Source: DASWIP01 sp036397635
GTDB taxonomy: Bacteria > Actinomycetota > AC-67
NCBI GenBank assembly: GCA_036397635.1
Contig: DASWIP010000011.1
Location: 1 to 27,542, forward strand
Reading direction: 5' to 3'
Length of the DNA: 27,542 nt
In this document: in pieces, positions 1 to 7,481 of the stretch
Position numbering within the stretch: the stretch's first letter is position 1
Layout: each line of letters begins with the position of its first letter
Notes under the pieces: generated by a model
The model's input: only the letters and a program-made list of their open reading frames with translations
Told to the model about the DNA's origin: nothing
Databases searched by the model: none
Translations under genes and position numbers: made by a program

Positions 1-1
1 T

Positions 2-481
2 GGTGCGCGGCGGGAGATGCGAGCGATCCGGACGTCCGCGAAGGCGCATGTCGAGGCCATCCGCAGCCTCATCACGCCGGTCTCCTGCCCGAGCGAGTCG
101 TGGGTGAAGGGATTCCTTGCCGGCATCTTCGATGCGGAAGGCGGTTTCGGTCAGGTCATCAGGATCGCGAACGGGGATCTCGAACTCATCGGGGAGATCT
201 GCGACGGACTGGCTCGGTTCGAGTTCCGCTACGTGGTCGAGACGGCGCGGGCTCGACCCATGCACTACGTGAGGGTCCGTGGAGGGCTCAAGGAAGCCCT
301 GCGGTTCTTCCACCTGGTCGATCCCGTGACAACGAGGAAACGAACTACCGTGGGTCGCGCGATGAAGGGCGACGCAAAGCTTGGGATCGTGTCCATCGAA
401 GCCCTCGGATCTGAGTTGCCGATGTACGACATCACCACCGGCACAGGAGATTTCATCACCAACGGGGTCGTGAGCCATAAC
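2..481 (+). other. Intein (C-terminal part) with LAGLIDADG-type endonuclease motif
   Basis: The segment ends in the classic intein C-terminal blocks: YDITTGTGDFITNG followed by VVSHN, with His-Asn as the last two intein residues (Asn codon 479-481) and Cys (482-484) as the +1 extein nucleophile. A homing-endonuclease motif, FLAGIFDAEGGF, is encoded at about 113-148. The N-terminal splicing block, with its Cys1 or Ser1, is outside the window. His-Asn and Cys+1 are present, so protein splicing is expected. Only one LAGLIDADG-like motif is visible here; whether a second lies upstream cannot be judged. Confidence 0.88.
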
Positions 482-1282
482 TGCTTCGCTCGGCCCACGC
501 ACACGTTCTTGGACATGGACGCCGGGCGCGACTTCGAATCCAAGATCGTGGTCAAGGTCAACGCACCGGAGGTGCTGCGCGCGCAGCTTCGTTCCAAGCG
601 CTGGCGCGGCGATCCGATCGCGATGGGCACGGCGACCGATCCGTACCAGCGCGCGGAAGGTCGCTACGAGTTGATGCCCGGGATCATCCGCGCGCTGCTC
701 GACTATCGGAATCCGTTCAGCATCTTGACCAAGGGGACGCTGCTGCTGCGTGACCTCGATCTGTTGCGGGAGGCCGCGGCGGTCACTGAGGTCTCCACCG
801 CCTTCTCGATCGGGACACTCGACGAGGATGCGTGGAGGCGCAGCGAGCCGGGTACGCCGCATCCGCGCGCGCGCATGGACGCGGTGCGCGCGCTGAACGA
901 GGCTGGGATCCCCTGCGGCGTCTTGGTCGCGCCGATCCTGCCGGGCATCACCGACGACCCTGCGAAGATCCGCCGGGTCGTCGAGGAGGCGATCGACGCG
1001 GGTGCGACGCACGTCTCGCCGATCCTGCTGCACCTGCGCCCCGGCGTGCGCGAGGAGTACATGGGCTGGCTCGCGCGCGAGTACCCCGATCTCATTCCGC
1101 GGTACGAGCATCTGTACGCGCAAGGCTCGTACGCCTCGGCCGCAGAACGAAAGCGCCTCGGCGCCACGGTCGCGCGCGCGGTGCGCGCGGCCGGCGGGAT
1201 CAAGACCCCGACGCCCGATCGGCGCCGGCGTCGCGAGGATCCCGAGCCTCCCCCCCGCGCGCGGCAGGCGTCGTTGTTCTGA
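2..1282 (+). CDS. Rv2578c-like radical SAM protein, intein-containing, 5'-truncated
   Basis: The reading frame is open from base 2, so the gene begins outside the window; the first ATG (17) lies inside the intein and is not a real start. Bases 2-481 encode the C-terminal part of an intein and 482-1282 the C-terminal extein. The extein opens with CFARPTH, which fits the last cysteine of a CxxxCxYCFAR-type [4Fe-4S] motif; the first two cysteines would be in the N-extein, off the window. The extein then runs through GDPIAMGTATDPYQ and VLVAPILPGITD, typical of spore-photolyase-like/Rv2578c radical SAM proteins. These use S-adenosylmethionine and an iron-sulfur cluster to generate a radical; the substrate of this family is not known to me. 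A hairpin follows the stop codon. Family assignment is confident, the biological role is not. Confidence 0.85.
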   Translation, partial: GARREMRAIRTSAKAHVEAIRSLITPVSCPSESWVKGFLAGIFDAEGGFGQVIRIANGDLELIGEICDGLARFEFRYVVETARARPMHYVRVRGGLKEALRFFHLVDPVTTRKRTTVGRAMKGDAKLGIVSIEALGSELPMYDITTGTGDFITNGVVSHNCFARPTHTFLDMDAGRDFESKIVVKVNAPEVLRAQLRSKRWRGDPIAMGTATDPYQRAEGRYELMPGIIRALLDYRNPFSILTKGTLLLRDLDLLREAAAVTEVSTAFSIGTLDEDAWRRSEPGTPHPRARMDAVRALNEAGIPCGVLVAPILPGITDDPAKIRRVVEEAIDAGATHVSPILLHLRPGVREEYMGWLAREYPDLIPRYEHLYAQGSYASAAERKRLGATVARAVRAAGGIKTPTPDRRRRREDPEPPPRARQASLF

Positions 1283-1296
1283 GCCGTACGGCACGT

Positions 1297-1315
1297 GCTG
1301 TAGCGCAACTACAGC
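1297..1315. terminator. Hairpin downstream of the radical SAM gene, possible terminator
   Basis: A perfect 7-bp inverted repeat (GCTGTAG / CTACAGC) with a 5-nt loop starts 14 bases after the stop at 1282. There is no proper T-run after it (CCTTGG follows), so it would be an imperfect intrinsic terminator or an operator. The same 7-mer pair, more widely spaced, flanks the leader of the histidine kinase gene (4021-4073). Confidence 0.4.
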
Positions 1316-1428
1316 CCTTGGACTCTTCGCCGGTCGCCGCGATGCCCAACCATTGACTCCAGGCTCGTGCGTCGAAGCCGGCGCTTGCGCGAAGCGAACG
1401 TGGGGCGAAAGTGGGGAGGGAGCATCAC

Positions 1429-2373
1429 ATGAGGGCGCTCGTCACCGGCGGAGCCGGCTTCATCGGATCATCGATCGCGCGCGAGCTGCTCCGCCGTGGT
1501 GACCAGGTTCGCATCATCGACAACTTCCTCACGGGCTTCGCGGAGAACGTGCCGGCCGAGGCCGAGCTGCTCGAGGCTGACATCCGCGACCTGGATGCTG
1601 TGCGGCGCGCCTGCCGGGACATCGACGTGGTGTTCCATCAGGCTGCGCTGCGCAGCGTCCCGAAGTCGGTGGACGATCCCTTGCTCAGCCAGAGCTGCAA
1701 CGTCGAAGGAACGCTGCACGTCCTGATGGCCGCGGCCGACGCCGGCGCGCGCCGTGTCGTCTACGCGAGCAGCTCCAGCGTCTACGGCGACCGTTCCGAG
1801 GGCGTCAACAACGAGGACCTGCCGACCGCGCCGCTGTCGCCCTACGCGGTCAGCAAGCTCGCCGGCGAGAACTACTGCCGGGTGTGGACCTCGCTCGGCC
1901 GGATCTCGACGGTGTCGCTGCGCTACTTCAACGTCTACGGGCCCGGCCAGCATCCTGAGTCCAAGTACTCGGCGGTGTTCCCCGCGTTCATCTCCTCGTT
2001 GGTGGCCGACGTCGCGCCCGAGCTGCATTGGGACGGGGAACAGTCCCGCGATTTCTGTTACATCGATGACGTGGTCGCGGCGAACATCGCTGCGGCGGAG
2101 GCCGGCGACGAGGTCGACGGCGCGGTCATGAACATCGGCGGCGGGCATCCCAAGAGCGTCAACGAGGTCCTGCAAGCGGTGTCGGACGCGGTCGGCCGCT
2201 GGATCGATCCGGTCCGTCTGCCGCGCCGCCCCGGCGACGTGCGGCACACCCGCGCCGACCTGACCAGGGCGGGCGAGCTGCTCGCGTGGAAACCGCAGAC
2301 CGAGTGGGTCGAGTCGGTGGAGCAGACCGTAGGCTGGTTCCTGCGGCGCAACGCGCTCGCCGCGCAGAGCTGA
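1429..2373 (+). CDS. NAD-dependent nucleotide-sugar epimerase (WbpP/GalE-like SDR)
   Basis: This 314-aa extended short-chain dehydrogenase/reductase probably interconverts UDP-sugars at C4 and supplies a sugar donor for the nearby glycosyltransferases. Visible motifs: the Rossmann NAD loop TGGAGFIG (residues 6-13), the substrate-side signature HQAALRSVPKS (70-80), the serine run ASSSSVYG (113-120), the catalytic Tyr139-x3-Lys143 in PYAVSK, and RYFNVYGPGQ (165-174). The QAALxSVPxS and ASSSSVYGD stretches are closest, from memory, to WbpP-type UDP-GlcNAc/GalNAc 4-epimerases; UDP-glucose 4-epimerase or a 4,6-dehydratase-like role remains possible. ATG 1429 is chosen over GTG 1411 because GGGGAGGG (about 1412-1420) sits at good distance from it and the Rossmann strand begins right there. 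Length is normal for the family. Confidence 0.88.
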   Translation: MRALVTGGAGFIGSSIARELLRRGDQVRIIDNFLTGFAENVPAEAELLEADIRDLDAVRRACRDIDVVFHQAALRSVPKSVDDPLLSQSCNVEGTLHVLMAAADAGARRVVYASSSSVYGDRSEGVNNEDLPTAPLSPYAVSKLAGENYCRVWTSLGRISTVSLRYFNVYGPGQHPESKYSAVFPAFISSLVADVAPELHWDGEQSRDFCYIDDVVAANIAAAEAGDEVDGAVMNIGGGHPKSVNEVLQAVSDAVGRWIDPVRLPRRPGDVRHTRADLTRAGELLAWKPQTEWVESVEQTVGWFLRRNALAAQS

Positions 2374-2446
2374 CCGGTCCCGTACCCCGATACGATCGAG
2401 CGCACGCGCCGGCGTTCGTGGCGCGCCCTCATCGATGGAGCACGGG

Positions 2447-3850
2447 ATGATCGACGGACCCAGGGTGGCGGTGATCGGGCTCGATTGCGCCACGCCGCAG
2501 CTGCTTTTCGAGCAGCTCTCCGATGAGGTCCCCACGATCGGCGCCTTGATGCAGCGCGGCATGTGGGGTGGGCTGCAGAGCGTGATCCCGCCGATCACGA
2601 TCCCGGCGTGGGCGTGCGCGATGACCGGCAAGACACCGGGACAGCTCGCGCTGTACGGGATGCGCAACCGCAAGGACACCAGTTACGACGGGCTTTCGAT
2701 CGCGCTGGCCGATTCGGTTCGCGAGCCGGCGGTGTGGGACGCGCTCGGCGAGCGGGGCGGCCGGTCGCTGCTGATCGGCGTCCCGCCTGCGTACCCGCCG
2801 CTGCCGGTCCCGGGCTGGCGCGTGTCGTGCTTCCTCACACCGCCGTCCGCCGACACCTACGCCTATCCCAAAGAGCTCGAGGCAGAGATCGAAGAGGAAC
2901 TCGGTGGCAAGGGCGAGTACATCTTCGACATCCCGAACTTCCGTCAGCAGGGCATGGATCATGTCCTGCAGCGCGTGTTCCAGATGACCGAGCGGCGGTT
3001 CCGGGTCGCACGCCGGCTCGTGAAGACGAAAGCGTGGGACTATTTCATGATGGTCGAGATGGGGCCGGATCGGCTTCATCACGTGTTCTGGCACTGCTTC
3101 GATCCCGAGCACCCCAAGCACGAGCCCGGCAACCGGTTCGAGACGGCGTTCCACGACTACTACCGGTTCCTGGACCGGCAGGTCGCCGAGCTGCTCGAGG
3201 CGCTGCCCGATGATTGCATCGTCGTGGTGATGTCCGACCACGGCGCGCGCGGCATGGTCGGCGGGGTCTGCTTCAACGACTGGCTGCTCGACGCCGGATA
3301 CCTCAGGCTGCGCGAGGAGATCTCGCAGCCGACGCCCATCGGTAAGGCCCCCGTTGACTGGTCGAGGACCGTCGCTTGGGGTGACGGCGGGTACTACGGC
3401 CGGCTCTTCCTCAACGTCCGCGGCCGGGAGCCCAACGGCGTCGTCGAGCCGGCCGACTACGATCGCACGCGCGAGGAGATCGCCCAGCGACTGGAGGCCA
3501 TGACCGGGCCGGACGGCGAGCAGCTTGGTACGGTCGTGCATCGGCCCGAGCAGGTCTACCCGGAGGTGCGCGGCGTGGCACCGGACCTGTTGGTGTACTT
3601 CGGTGACCTGCGATGGCGTTCGGTGGGGACCCTCGGCGCGACGACGGTTGGATCGTGCTTCACCTACCGGAACGACACCGGGCCCGACGGCGCTAACCAC
3701 GCGCAGACAGGGGTGTTCGCGATGGCGGGCGCGCCCGGACAGCCGTTGGGGAAGCAGGAGGGCCTGCGCCTCATCGATGTGGGGCCCACGATCTTGTCCC
3801 TCTTCGGTGTTGGCACCCCCGGTGGGGCGGCCGGGACCCCCCTCTTCTGA
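2447..3850 (+). CDS. Alkaline phosphatase superfamily (type I phosphodiesterase-like) hydrolase 1
   Basis: This 467-aa protein has the metal site of the alkaline phosphatase / nucleotide pyrophosphatase-phosphodiesterase superfamily: Asp13 in IGLD, a candidate nucleophile Thr51 in PPITIPAW, Asp208 and His212 in GPDRLHHVFW, and Asp264-His265 in MSDHGA. Such enzymes hydrolyse phosphate mono- or diesters with two metal ions; the substrate here is unknown. No signal peptide or membrane helix is apparent, so it is probably cytoplasmic. ATG 2447 is preferred to ATG 2435 because GGAG (2437-2440) precedes it by 6 bases. It follows the epimerase by 73 bp and is a clear paralogue of the protein at 13260-14867, suggesting both act in one pathway. 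A -10-like TACGAT lies at 2391-2396, but without a convincing -35. Confidence 0.85.
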   Translation: MIDGPRVAVIGLDCATPQLLFEQLSDEVPTIGALMQRGMWGGLQSVIPPITIPAWACAMTGKTPGQLALYGMRNRKDTSYDGLSIALADSVREPAVWDALGERGGRSLLIGVPPAYPPLPVPGWRVSCFLTPPSADTYAYPKELEAEIEEELGGKGEYIFDIPNFRQQGMDHVLQRVFQMTERRFRVARRLVKTKAWDYFMMVEMGPDRLHHVFWHCFDPEHPKHEPGNRFETAFHDYYRFLDRQVAELLEALPDDCIVVVMSDHGARGMVGGVCFNDWLLDAGYLRLREEISQPTPIGKAPVDWSRTVAWGDGGYYGRLFLNVRGREPNGVVEPADYDRTREEIAQRLEAMTGPDGEQLGTVVHRPEQVYPEVRGVAPDLLVYFGDLRWRSVGTLGATTVGSCFTYRNDTGPDGANHAQTGVFAMAGAPGQPLGKQEGLRLIDVGPTILSLFGVGTPGGAAGTPLF

Positions 3851-3856
3851 GGGCGG

Positions 3857-3865
3857 TTGTCCACA
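3857..3865 (+). promoter_or_regulatory. Isolated DnaA-box-like 9-mer
   Basis: TTGTCCACA matches the high-GC actinobacterial DnaA box exactly and lies in the gap after the phosphatase gene. It is a single copy; no cluster, AT-rich unwinding region or dnaA/dnaN neighbour is present, so chance is likely. Confidence 0.15.
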
Positions 3866-3961
3866 GCGTCAGTGCAGGTCACAGGGTCGAGCGGCCTCGG
3901 ATGGCCACTGAGCGCGCGGGCACGCAGGGCGTTGCCCGGCGTCACCGGGTGCGGTTCATCT

Positions 3962-3980
3962 ACATAAACTGGCACATAAA
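3962..3980 (+). repeat. Direct repeat ACATAAA x2, upstream of the kinase promoter
   Basis: Two copies of ACATAAA (3962-3968 and 3974-3980) are separated by 5 bases, giving a 12-bp period, in an AT-rich island that stands out from the surrounding GC-rich sequence. They sit about 26 bp upstream of the proposed -35 element, where an activator or repressor could bind. The site is suggestive only. Confidence 0.35.
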
Positions 3981-4005
3981 GGTCGAACCTCGGCTACCGG
4001 AGGTA

Positions 4006-4034
4006 TTGACCAATCCACCCGCTGTAGTTAGCCT
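4006..4034 (+). promoter_or_regulatory. Putative housekeeping-sigma promoter of the two-component operon
   Basis: TTGACC (4006-4011) is a good -35 element; after a 17-bp spacer, TAGCCT (4029-4034) is a modest -10. Transcription would begin near 4041, leaving a leader of about 45 nt before ATG 4087. An inverted repeat GCTGTAG (4021-4027) / CTACAGC (4067-4073) encloses the -10 region, and a small TTTCG-CTT-CGAAA hairpin lies at 4042-4054. This is the best promoter candidate in the window. Confidence 0.5.
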
Positions 4035-4086
4035 TACCCCGTTTCGCTTCGAAAGGCTTACTGCGTCTACAGCGCAGGGGGGGGCA

Positions 4087-5691
4087 ATGGGGGCCGTCCT
4101 ACGCGACCGATCTATCGTGCCGCGCGTCCAGATCCAGGGGCGAACACTGCACGTGTTCGACGCTGGGTCCGATCTCGACGAGGCGATCGCATCGGCGATC
4201 CGGTCGGTTGAGGCGGCCCTGTCGGGTGCTGCCCGAGGCGTAAGTATCCATCTCCTTGGAGCCGATGGGGCGACATGCCTTGTCGGCGCCCGCGGGCGGA
4301 CGAAGGCCAGCGTGACGGGGCTCGCGATCCACCGGCGGAACGCACTCGAACAGCGACAGGCCGTCTGGATCGAGCTTCCCGACCATCTCGATCCGCATCG
4401 GATCGCATTCTTCCCGCTCGTCCGGCGAGGCCAGGCGCTCGGGCTGCTGGAAGTCTCAGCGCCGACGTCGGTGCTCGAGGCCTCCTGGGCCAGATTGGGA
4501 GCAGTCGCCGAGCAGTCCGCTCTTCTGTTCGCGAGCGTCACGGGCAAGAAGGCGACTGAGGGGGAACCCCGGCACGACGGTGGTTCGTTCGTTCTTCGAC
4601 TCCTTCATGCCGAGACACCGGCAGGCGCGGTCGAGGAGGCCGTTCGGATCTGCGCCGAGCTTCTCGGCCTTCCCGTCGCCGGTTGGGTCGCGCAGCTCGG
4701 GGGAGCGGCGATGACTTTCGTCGCGGCGGACGGGATCGAGGACGCGACAGCCCGGCGGATCGCCGAGGCGCACGGGAGCTTGCAGCGCTGGGCGCGCCTC
4801 GGTTCGAAGGGTCGTTCGCTGCTGCTCGCCGAGCTGGCGGGATGGATGGGCGTCCCCATGCTCGACGGCGTCGATGCCGGCGAGGCCTTGCTGGTCATCG
4901 GCCGCACCCCGGACGAGGGAACACGTCGCTCCATCGAGCTGATCCGGATGGTGCTCGGTCAGACCCTCCGGCACCGGCTCACGATCGAGGACGCCCGCGA
5001 GCGTCGCGGGCGGCTCGACCTCGCGATCGCGCGTACCGGTCACGAGATCCGCGGTCCGCTCGCCGGCGCCAGGATGGCGATCGAGCGCGTCTTGAGCGCG
5101 GATGAGGGAACACGCGAGCAGCGCGACGTCCTGCGCCGCACCGAGCGTGAGCTGCGCGAGCTGTCGATGATGGTCGACGGGCTACTGCGCTGGGGGGTCA
5201 CCGGCGGTGCGATCACCCAACGGAACGTGAACCTGACCTCGGTCGTCCGCAAGGCGGTGCGTGCAGCTGTGGCCGAGCGCGGCGAAGACCGGGTGCGCGT
5301 CCACGCCCCCGGACGCGTCACGGTCCGTGGAGACGCGCGCCACCTGAGGAGCGCGATCGTCAATCTGGTCCGCAACGCACTGTCGTACTCCCCCCTGGGC
5401 ACCGAGGTGGACGTGACCATCCGTCCTTTGGACGACTCGGTGATGGTGTGCGTCCAGGATCGGGGACCGGGGTTGCCCGGCGACGATCTCGCTTCGCTGT
5501 TCGAACCGCTGGTCCGGGGTTCGGCGGGCCGGCGTTCACCGGGCGGCCGGGGGCTCGGCCTGTTCATCGCCAAGCAGGTCATCGACGCGCACGGTGGCAG
5601 GATCTGGGCAGAGGATCGCCGCGACGGCGGGGCCGTCTTCTCTCTCGAGATCCCATCGATCGATGATGGGAAGGCGCCATGCGTGCGCTGA
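4087..5691 (+). CDS. Soluble GAF-type sensor histidine kinase
   Basis: This 534-aa kinase lacks transmembrane segments, so it probably senses a cytoplasmic signal. Two GAF-like regions (about 30-150 and 170-295) precede a dimerisation/phospho-acceptor segment with His319 in TGHEIRGPL. The ATPase domain shows the N box (IVNLVRNAL, 424-432), G1 (DRGPGLPG, 458-465) and G2 (GGRGLGLF, 486-493). It autophosphorylates on His and should pass phosphate to the regulator whose gene overlaps its 3' end. The frame is open upstream to ATG 3901, but that start would place the promoter-like sequence and an AT-rich stretch inside the coding region and lacks a ribosome site. ATG 4087 has a G-run (4078-4084) at short distance and is preferred. 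The ligand of the GAF-like regions cannot be read from the sequence. Confidence 0.88.
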   Translation: MGAVLRDRSIVPRVQIQGRTLHVFDAGSDLDEAIASAIRSVEAALSGAARGVSIHLLGADGATCLVGARGRTKASVTGLAIHRRNALEQRQAVWIELPDHLDPHRIAFFPLVRRGQALGLLEVSAPTSVLEASWARLGAVAEQSALLFASVTGKKATEGEPRHDGGSFVLRLLHAETPAGAVEEAVRICAELLGLPVAGWVAQLGGAAMTFVAADGIEDATARRIAEAHGSLQRWARLGSKGRSLLLAELAGWMGVPMLDGVDAGEALLVIGRTPDEGTRRSIELIRMVLGQTLRHRLTIEDARERRGRLDLAIARTGHEIRGPLAGARMAIERVLSADEGTREQRDVLRRTERELRELSMMVDGLLRWGVTGGAITQRNVNLTSVVRKAVRAAVAERGEDRVRVHAPGRVTVRGDARHLRSAIVNLVRNALSYSPLGTEVDVTIRPLDDSVMVCVQDRGPGLPGDDLASLFEPLVRGSAGRRSPGGRGLGLFIAKQVIDAHGGRIWAEDRRDGGAVFSLEIPSIDDGKAPCVR

Positions 5692-6344
5692 TCATCGATG
5701 ACCACAGGCTGTTCGGAGAGGCGGTTCGAGCGCTGCTTATCGATCAGGGCATCGAGGTCGTCGGTCTCGCCGAGAACGGTGAGGAGGGCTGCGCCATGGC
5801 CCGCCGCGAGCGGCCCGACCTCGTCCTGGTCGATCTGGGACTCCCCGACGGTGACGGAGTGCAGATCGGGGCGAGCATCATCGACGCGCTCCCCGACGCG
5901 AAGGTCGTTGCGCTGACCGCATCGACCGACGCGCGCGCCGTCCGCGACGCGATCAGATCCGGGTTCCACGGTTTCCTGACCAAGGACACCTCGACCCCTC
6001 GATTCATGAGCGCGATCAAGGCGGTCCTGGAGGGCCAGGCCGTGATCCCGCATCACCTGGGACGCCGTGCCGCCGGGGCCACGACGCCGGAGGACCGCGC
6101 CGCCGCGCTGCTCGCCGAACAGCTGACCCCGCGCGAGCTGGACGTGCTGGCGCTGCTGGTCGAGGGCCTGGCCGGCAACGAGCTCGCGCGCCGGCTGTCG
6201 ATCAGTCCGAACACGGTGCGCACCCACGTGCAGAGCATCCTGACCAAGCTCCAGGTTCGATCGCGGCTCGAGGCGGCCGCTTTCGCCGTCCGGCACGGGA
6301 TCGTCAACACGCGTCGCACCGGGCGCGCCGGCCGCACCGCCTGA
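5679..6344 (+). CDS. LuxR/NarL-family response regulator
   Basis: This 221-aa protein has a complete receiver domain (acidic pair Asp7-Asp8, phospho-acceptor Asp52 in VDLGLPDGDG, Lys102 in FLTKD) followed by a LuxR-type helix-turn-helix at about 149-200 (LTPRELDVL through PNTVRTHVQSIL). Its start lies 13 bases inside the 3' end of the histidine kinase gene, a strong sign of translational coupling and of a cognate pair. It is predicted to bind DNA when phosphorylated; targets are unknown, but the neighbouring biosynthetic operons are the obvious candidates. Confidence 0.93.
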   Translation: MRALIIDDHRLFGEAVRALLIDQGIEVVGLAENGEEGCAMARRERPDLVLVDLGLPDGDGVQIGASIIDALPDAKVVALTASTDARAVRDAIRSGFHGFLTKDTSTPRFMSAIKAVLEGQAVIPHHLGRRAAGATTPEDRAAALLAEQLTPRELDVLALLVEGLAGNELARRLSISPNTVRTHVQSILTKLQVRSRLEAAAFAVRHGIVNTRRTGRAGRTA

Positions 6345-6371
6345 CCGTGCAGGTTCGCGACATCCTCCGTT

Positions 6372-6392
6372 CGGCGTAGACCGGATACGCCG
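6372..6392. terminator. Hairpin between the two response-regulator genes
   Basis: A perfect 7-bp inverted repeat (CGGCGTA / TACGCCG) with a 7-nt loop begins 27 bases after the stop at 6344. No T-run follows. It may end or attenuate transcription from the kinase operon before the second regulator, or serve as an operator. Confidence 0.35.
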
Positions 6393-6422
6393 TCGAGCGC
6401 TGCCGGGACCAGACCGCGTGCC

Positions 6423-6434
6423 CCTAGGCTTCCC
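6423..6434 (+). promoter_or_regulatory. Promoter-like motif CCTAGGCTTCCC, copy 1
   Basis: It contains a -10-like TAGGCT (6425-6430) and lies 32 nt upstream of the TTG start at 6467. An almost identical 12-mer (11 of 12 bases) occurs at 23053-23064, also just upstream of a translation start. No clear -35 is seen. The two may be promoters of one sigma-factor class. Confidence 0.35.
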
Positions 6435-6466
6435 CGACCATCTCGCCGACGGGTGAAGGAGCCGCG

Positions 6467-7147
6467 TTGGGCAACGACGACGGGAACAAGATCCGGGTTC
6501 TGATCGCCGACGGGCATGCGCTGTTCCGTGAGGCGGTAACCATGGTGCTGCGTGCCGAAGCCGACCTCGAGATGGTCGGCGAGGCCTGGGACGGGGTCCA
6601 GGCCGTCGCGGAGACGGAACGGCTGCGGCCCCACGTCGTGCTGCTCGAAGCCGACCTGCCCAACGGCGGGGGCATCAGAGCGACGCGCGCCATCAGCGAA
6701 CGCGCCCCGACGTCGCGCGTCATCGTGCTGACCGGGGAGGAGCACGAGCGCGTGCTCGTCGCCGCCGTCGAGGCCGGCGCCAGCGGTTACCTGACCAAGT
6801 CGTCCCCGCTGGGCGAGCTCATCGAGGCGACCAGGGCCGTGGCCGGGGGCGAGACGGTGATCCCGCGGCGCATGCTGGGCGCGCTGCTCGCGCGGTTGCT
6901 GCAAGCGCGGAACCGGCAGGAAGAGGCGATGAAGCGCATCTCTCGGCTGACCCGGCGCGAGCGTGAGGTCCTGACGCTGCTCGCCGACGGGGCAGACAAC
7001 GACGCCATCGCTCAGGCGTTGGTGATCAGTCCGCAGACCGCACGCACGCACATCCAGAACATCTTGTCGAAGCTAGAGGTCCATTCGAGGCTGGAGGCGG
7101 CCGCCGTGGTCTTGCGCGCCGACTCGGACGACCTCGTCGGGGTCTAG
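6467..7147 (+). CDS. Atypical LuxR/NarL-family response regulator (Glu at phospho-site)
   Basis: This 226-aa protein resembles its neighbour at 5679 in layout: receiver about 10-125 and LuxR-type helix-turn-helix about 161-212 (LTRREREVL through PQTARTHIQNIL). The receiver departs from consensus at the acidic pocket: the usual Asp-Asp pair is Asp15-Gly16 (IADGHAL), and the phospho-acceptor position is Glu61 (VVLLEADLPNGGG) instead of Asp. Lys111 (YLTK) is kept. Glu there often mimics a phosphorylated Asp, so the protein may be constitutively active or respond to something other than a kinase. The TTG start is supported by GAAGGA (6455-6460) six bases upstream. It could be an independent regulator of the operon beginning at 7224. 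Confidence 0.9.
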   Translation: MGNDDGNKIRVLIADGHALFREAVTMVLRAEADLEMVGEAWDGVQAVAETERLRPHVVLLEADLPNGGGIRATRAISERAPTSRVIVLTGEEHERVLVAAVEAGASGYLTKSSPLGELIEATRAVAGGETVIPRRMLGALLARLLQARNRQEEAMKRISRLTRREREVLTLLADGADNDAIAQALVISPQTARTHIQNILSKLEVHSRLEAAAVVLRADSDDLVGV

Positions 7148-7186
7148 CAACGGGCTGCGCGCGGCTCGCACGGGGCGGACGAACCT

Positions 7187-7198
7187 GTTGGAACCAAC
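7187..7198. promoter_or_regulatory. Inverted repeat GTTGG-AA-CCAAC, possible operator
   Basis: A compact 5-bp inverted repeat with a 2-bp centre lies 25 bases upstream of the carrier-protein start (7224) and 40 bases after the atypical regulator gene. Its place at the head of the core operon makes it a candidate regulator site; short length keeps confidence low. Confidence 0.3.
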
Positions 7199-7223
7199 CT
7201 GATGAACGGCGGAGGTGGAAGCA

Positions 7224-7481
7224 GTGGAGATCGGTGAGCGGATCAGGGGATTCATATGCCGTGAGATCCTTCTCGAAGACGAGTCGTCCGCGTTGAGCGA
7301 TGACACGCCGCTGTTGAAGGGCGCGATGGACTCGATGGGCCTCATGCAGCTCGTAGCCTTCCTGGAGGAGGACTTCGAGATCGAGCTCGACGACGAGGAC
7401 ATCGTGATCGACAACTTCGGCACGGTCACCGACATCGAGCGGCTCATCGTGGAGAAGGTCGGGCAGGTTCAGACGCAGTGA
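7224..7481 (+). CDS. Acyl/peptidyl carrier protein 1
   Basis: This is an 85-aa acidic stand-alone carrier protein. Ser37 in the AMDSMGL motif is the expected 4'-phosphopantetheine attachment site, and the flanking DDTPLL and LVAFLEEDF pieces fit helices around it. It should hold a substrate as a thioester for the next two enzymes: the following gene starts within its stop (GTGA overlap at 7478-7481) and the adenylation enzyme comes after that. GTG 7224 is preferred to GTG 7215 because GGAGG (7211-7215) is then correctly spaced. It is clearly paralogous to the carrier protein at 26343-26618 (shared DDxPLL, LDS/MDSxGLM and FLE positions). Peptidyl versus acyl loading cannot be told from the carrier alone. 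Confidence 0.9.
   Translation: MEIGERIRGFICREILLEDESSALSDDTPLLKGAMDSMGLMQLVAFLEEDFEIELDDEDIVIDNFGTVTDIERLIVEKVGQVQTQ

Noticed and set aside
1353..1358. TTGACT as the -35 of an epimerase promoter
   Set aside because: No acceptable -10 follows at 16-18 bp (the place reads GAAGCCGG), so the match is probably chance.
3857..3865. Replication origin suggested by a perfect DnaA-box 9-mer
   Set aside because: Only one box, no AT-rich unwinding element, no dnaA, dnaN or parAB nearby.
3901..4086. N-terminal extension of the histidine kinase from ATG 3901
   Set aside because: No ribosome site, an AT-rich composition unlike the rest of the gene, and promoter-like elements inside the stretch; ATG 4087 has a purine-rich site.
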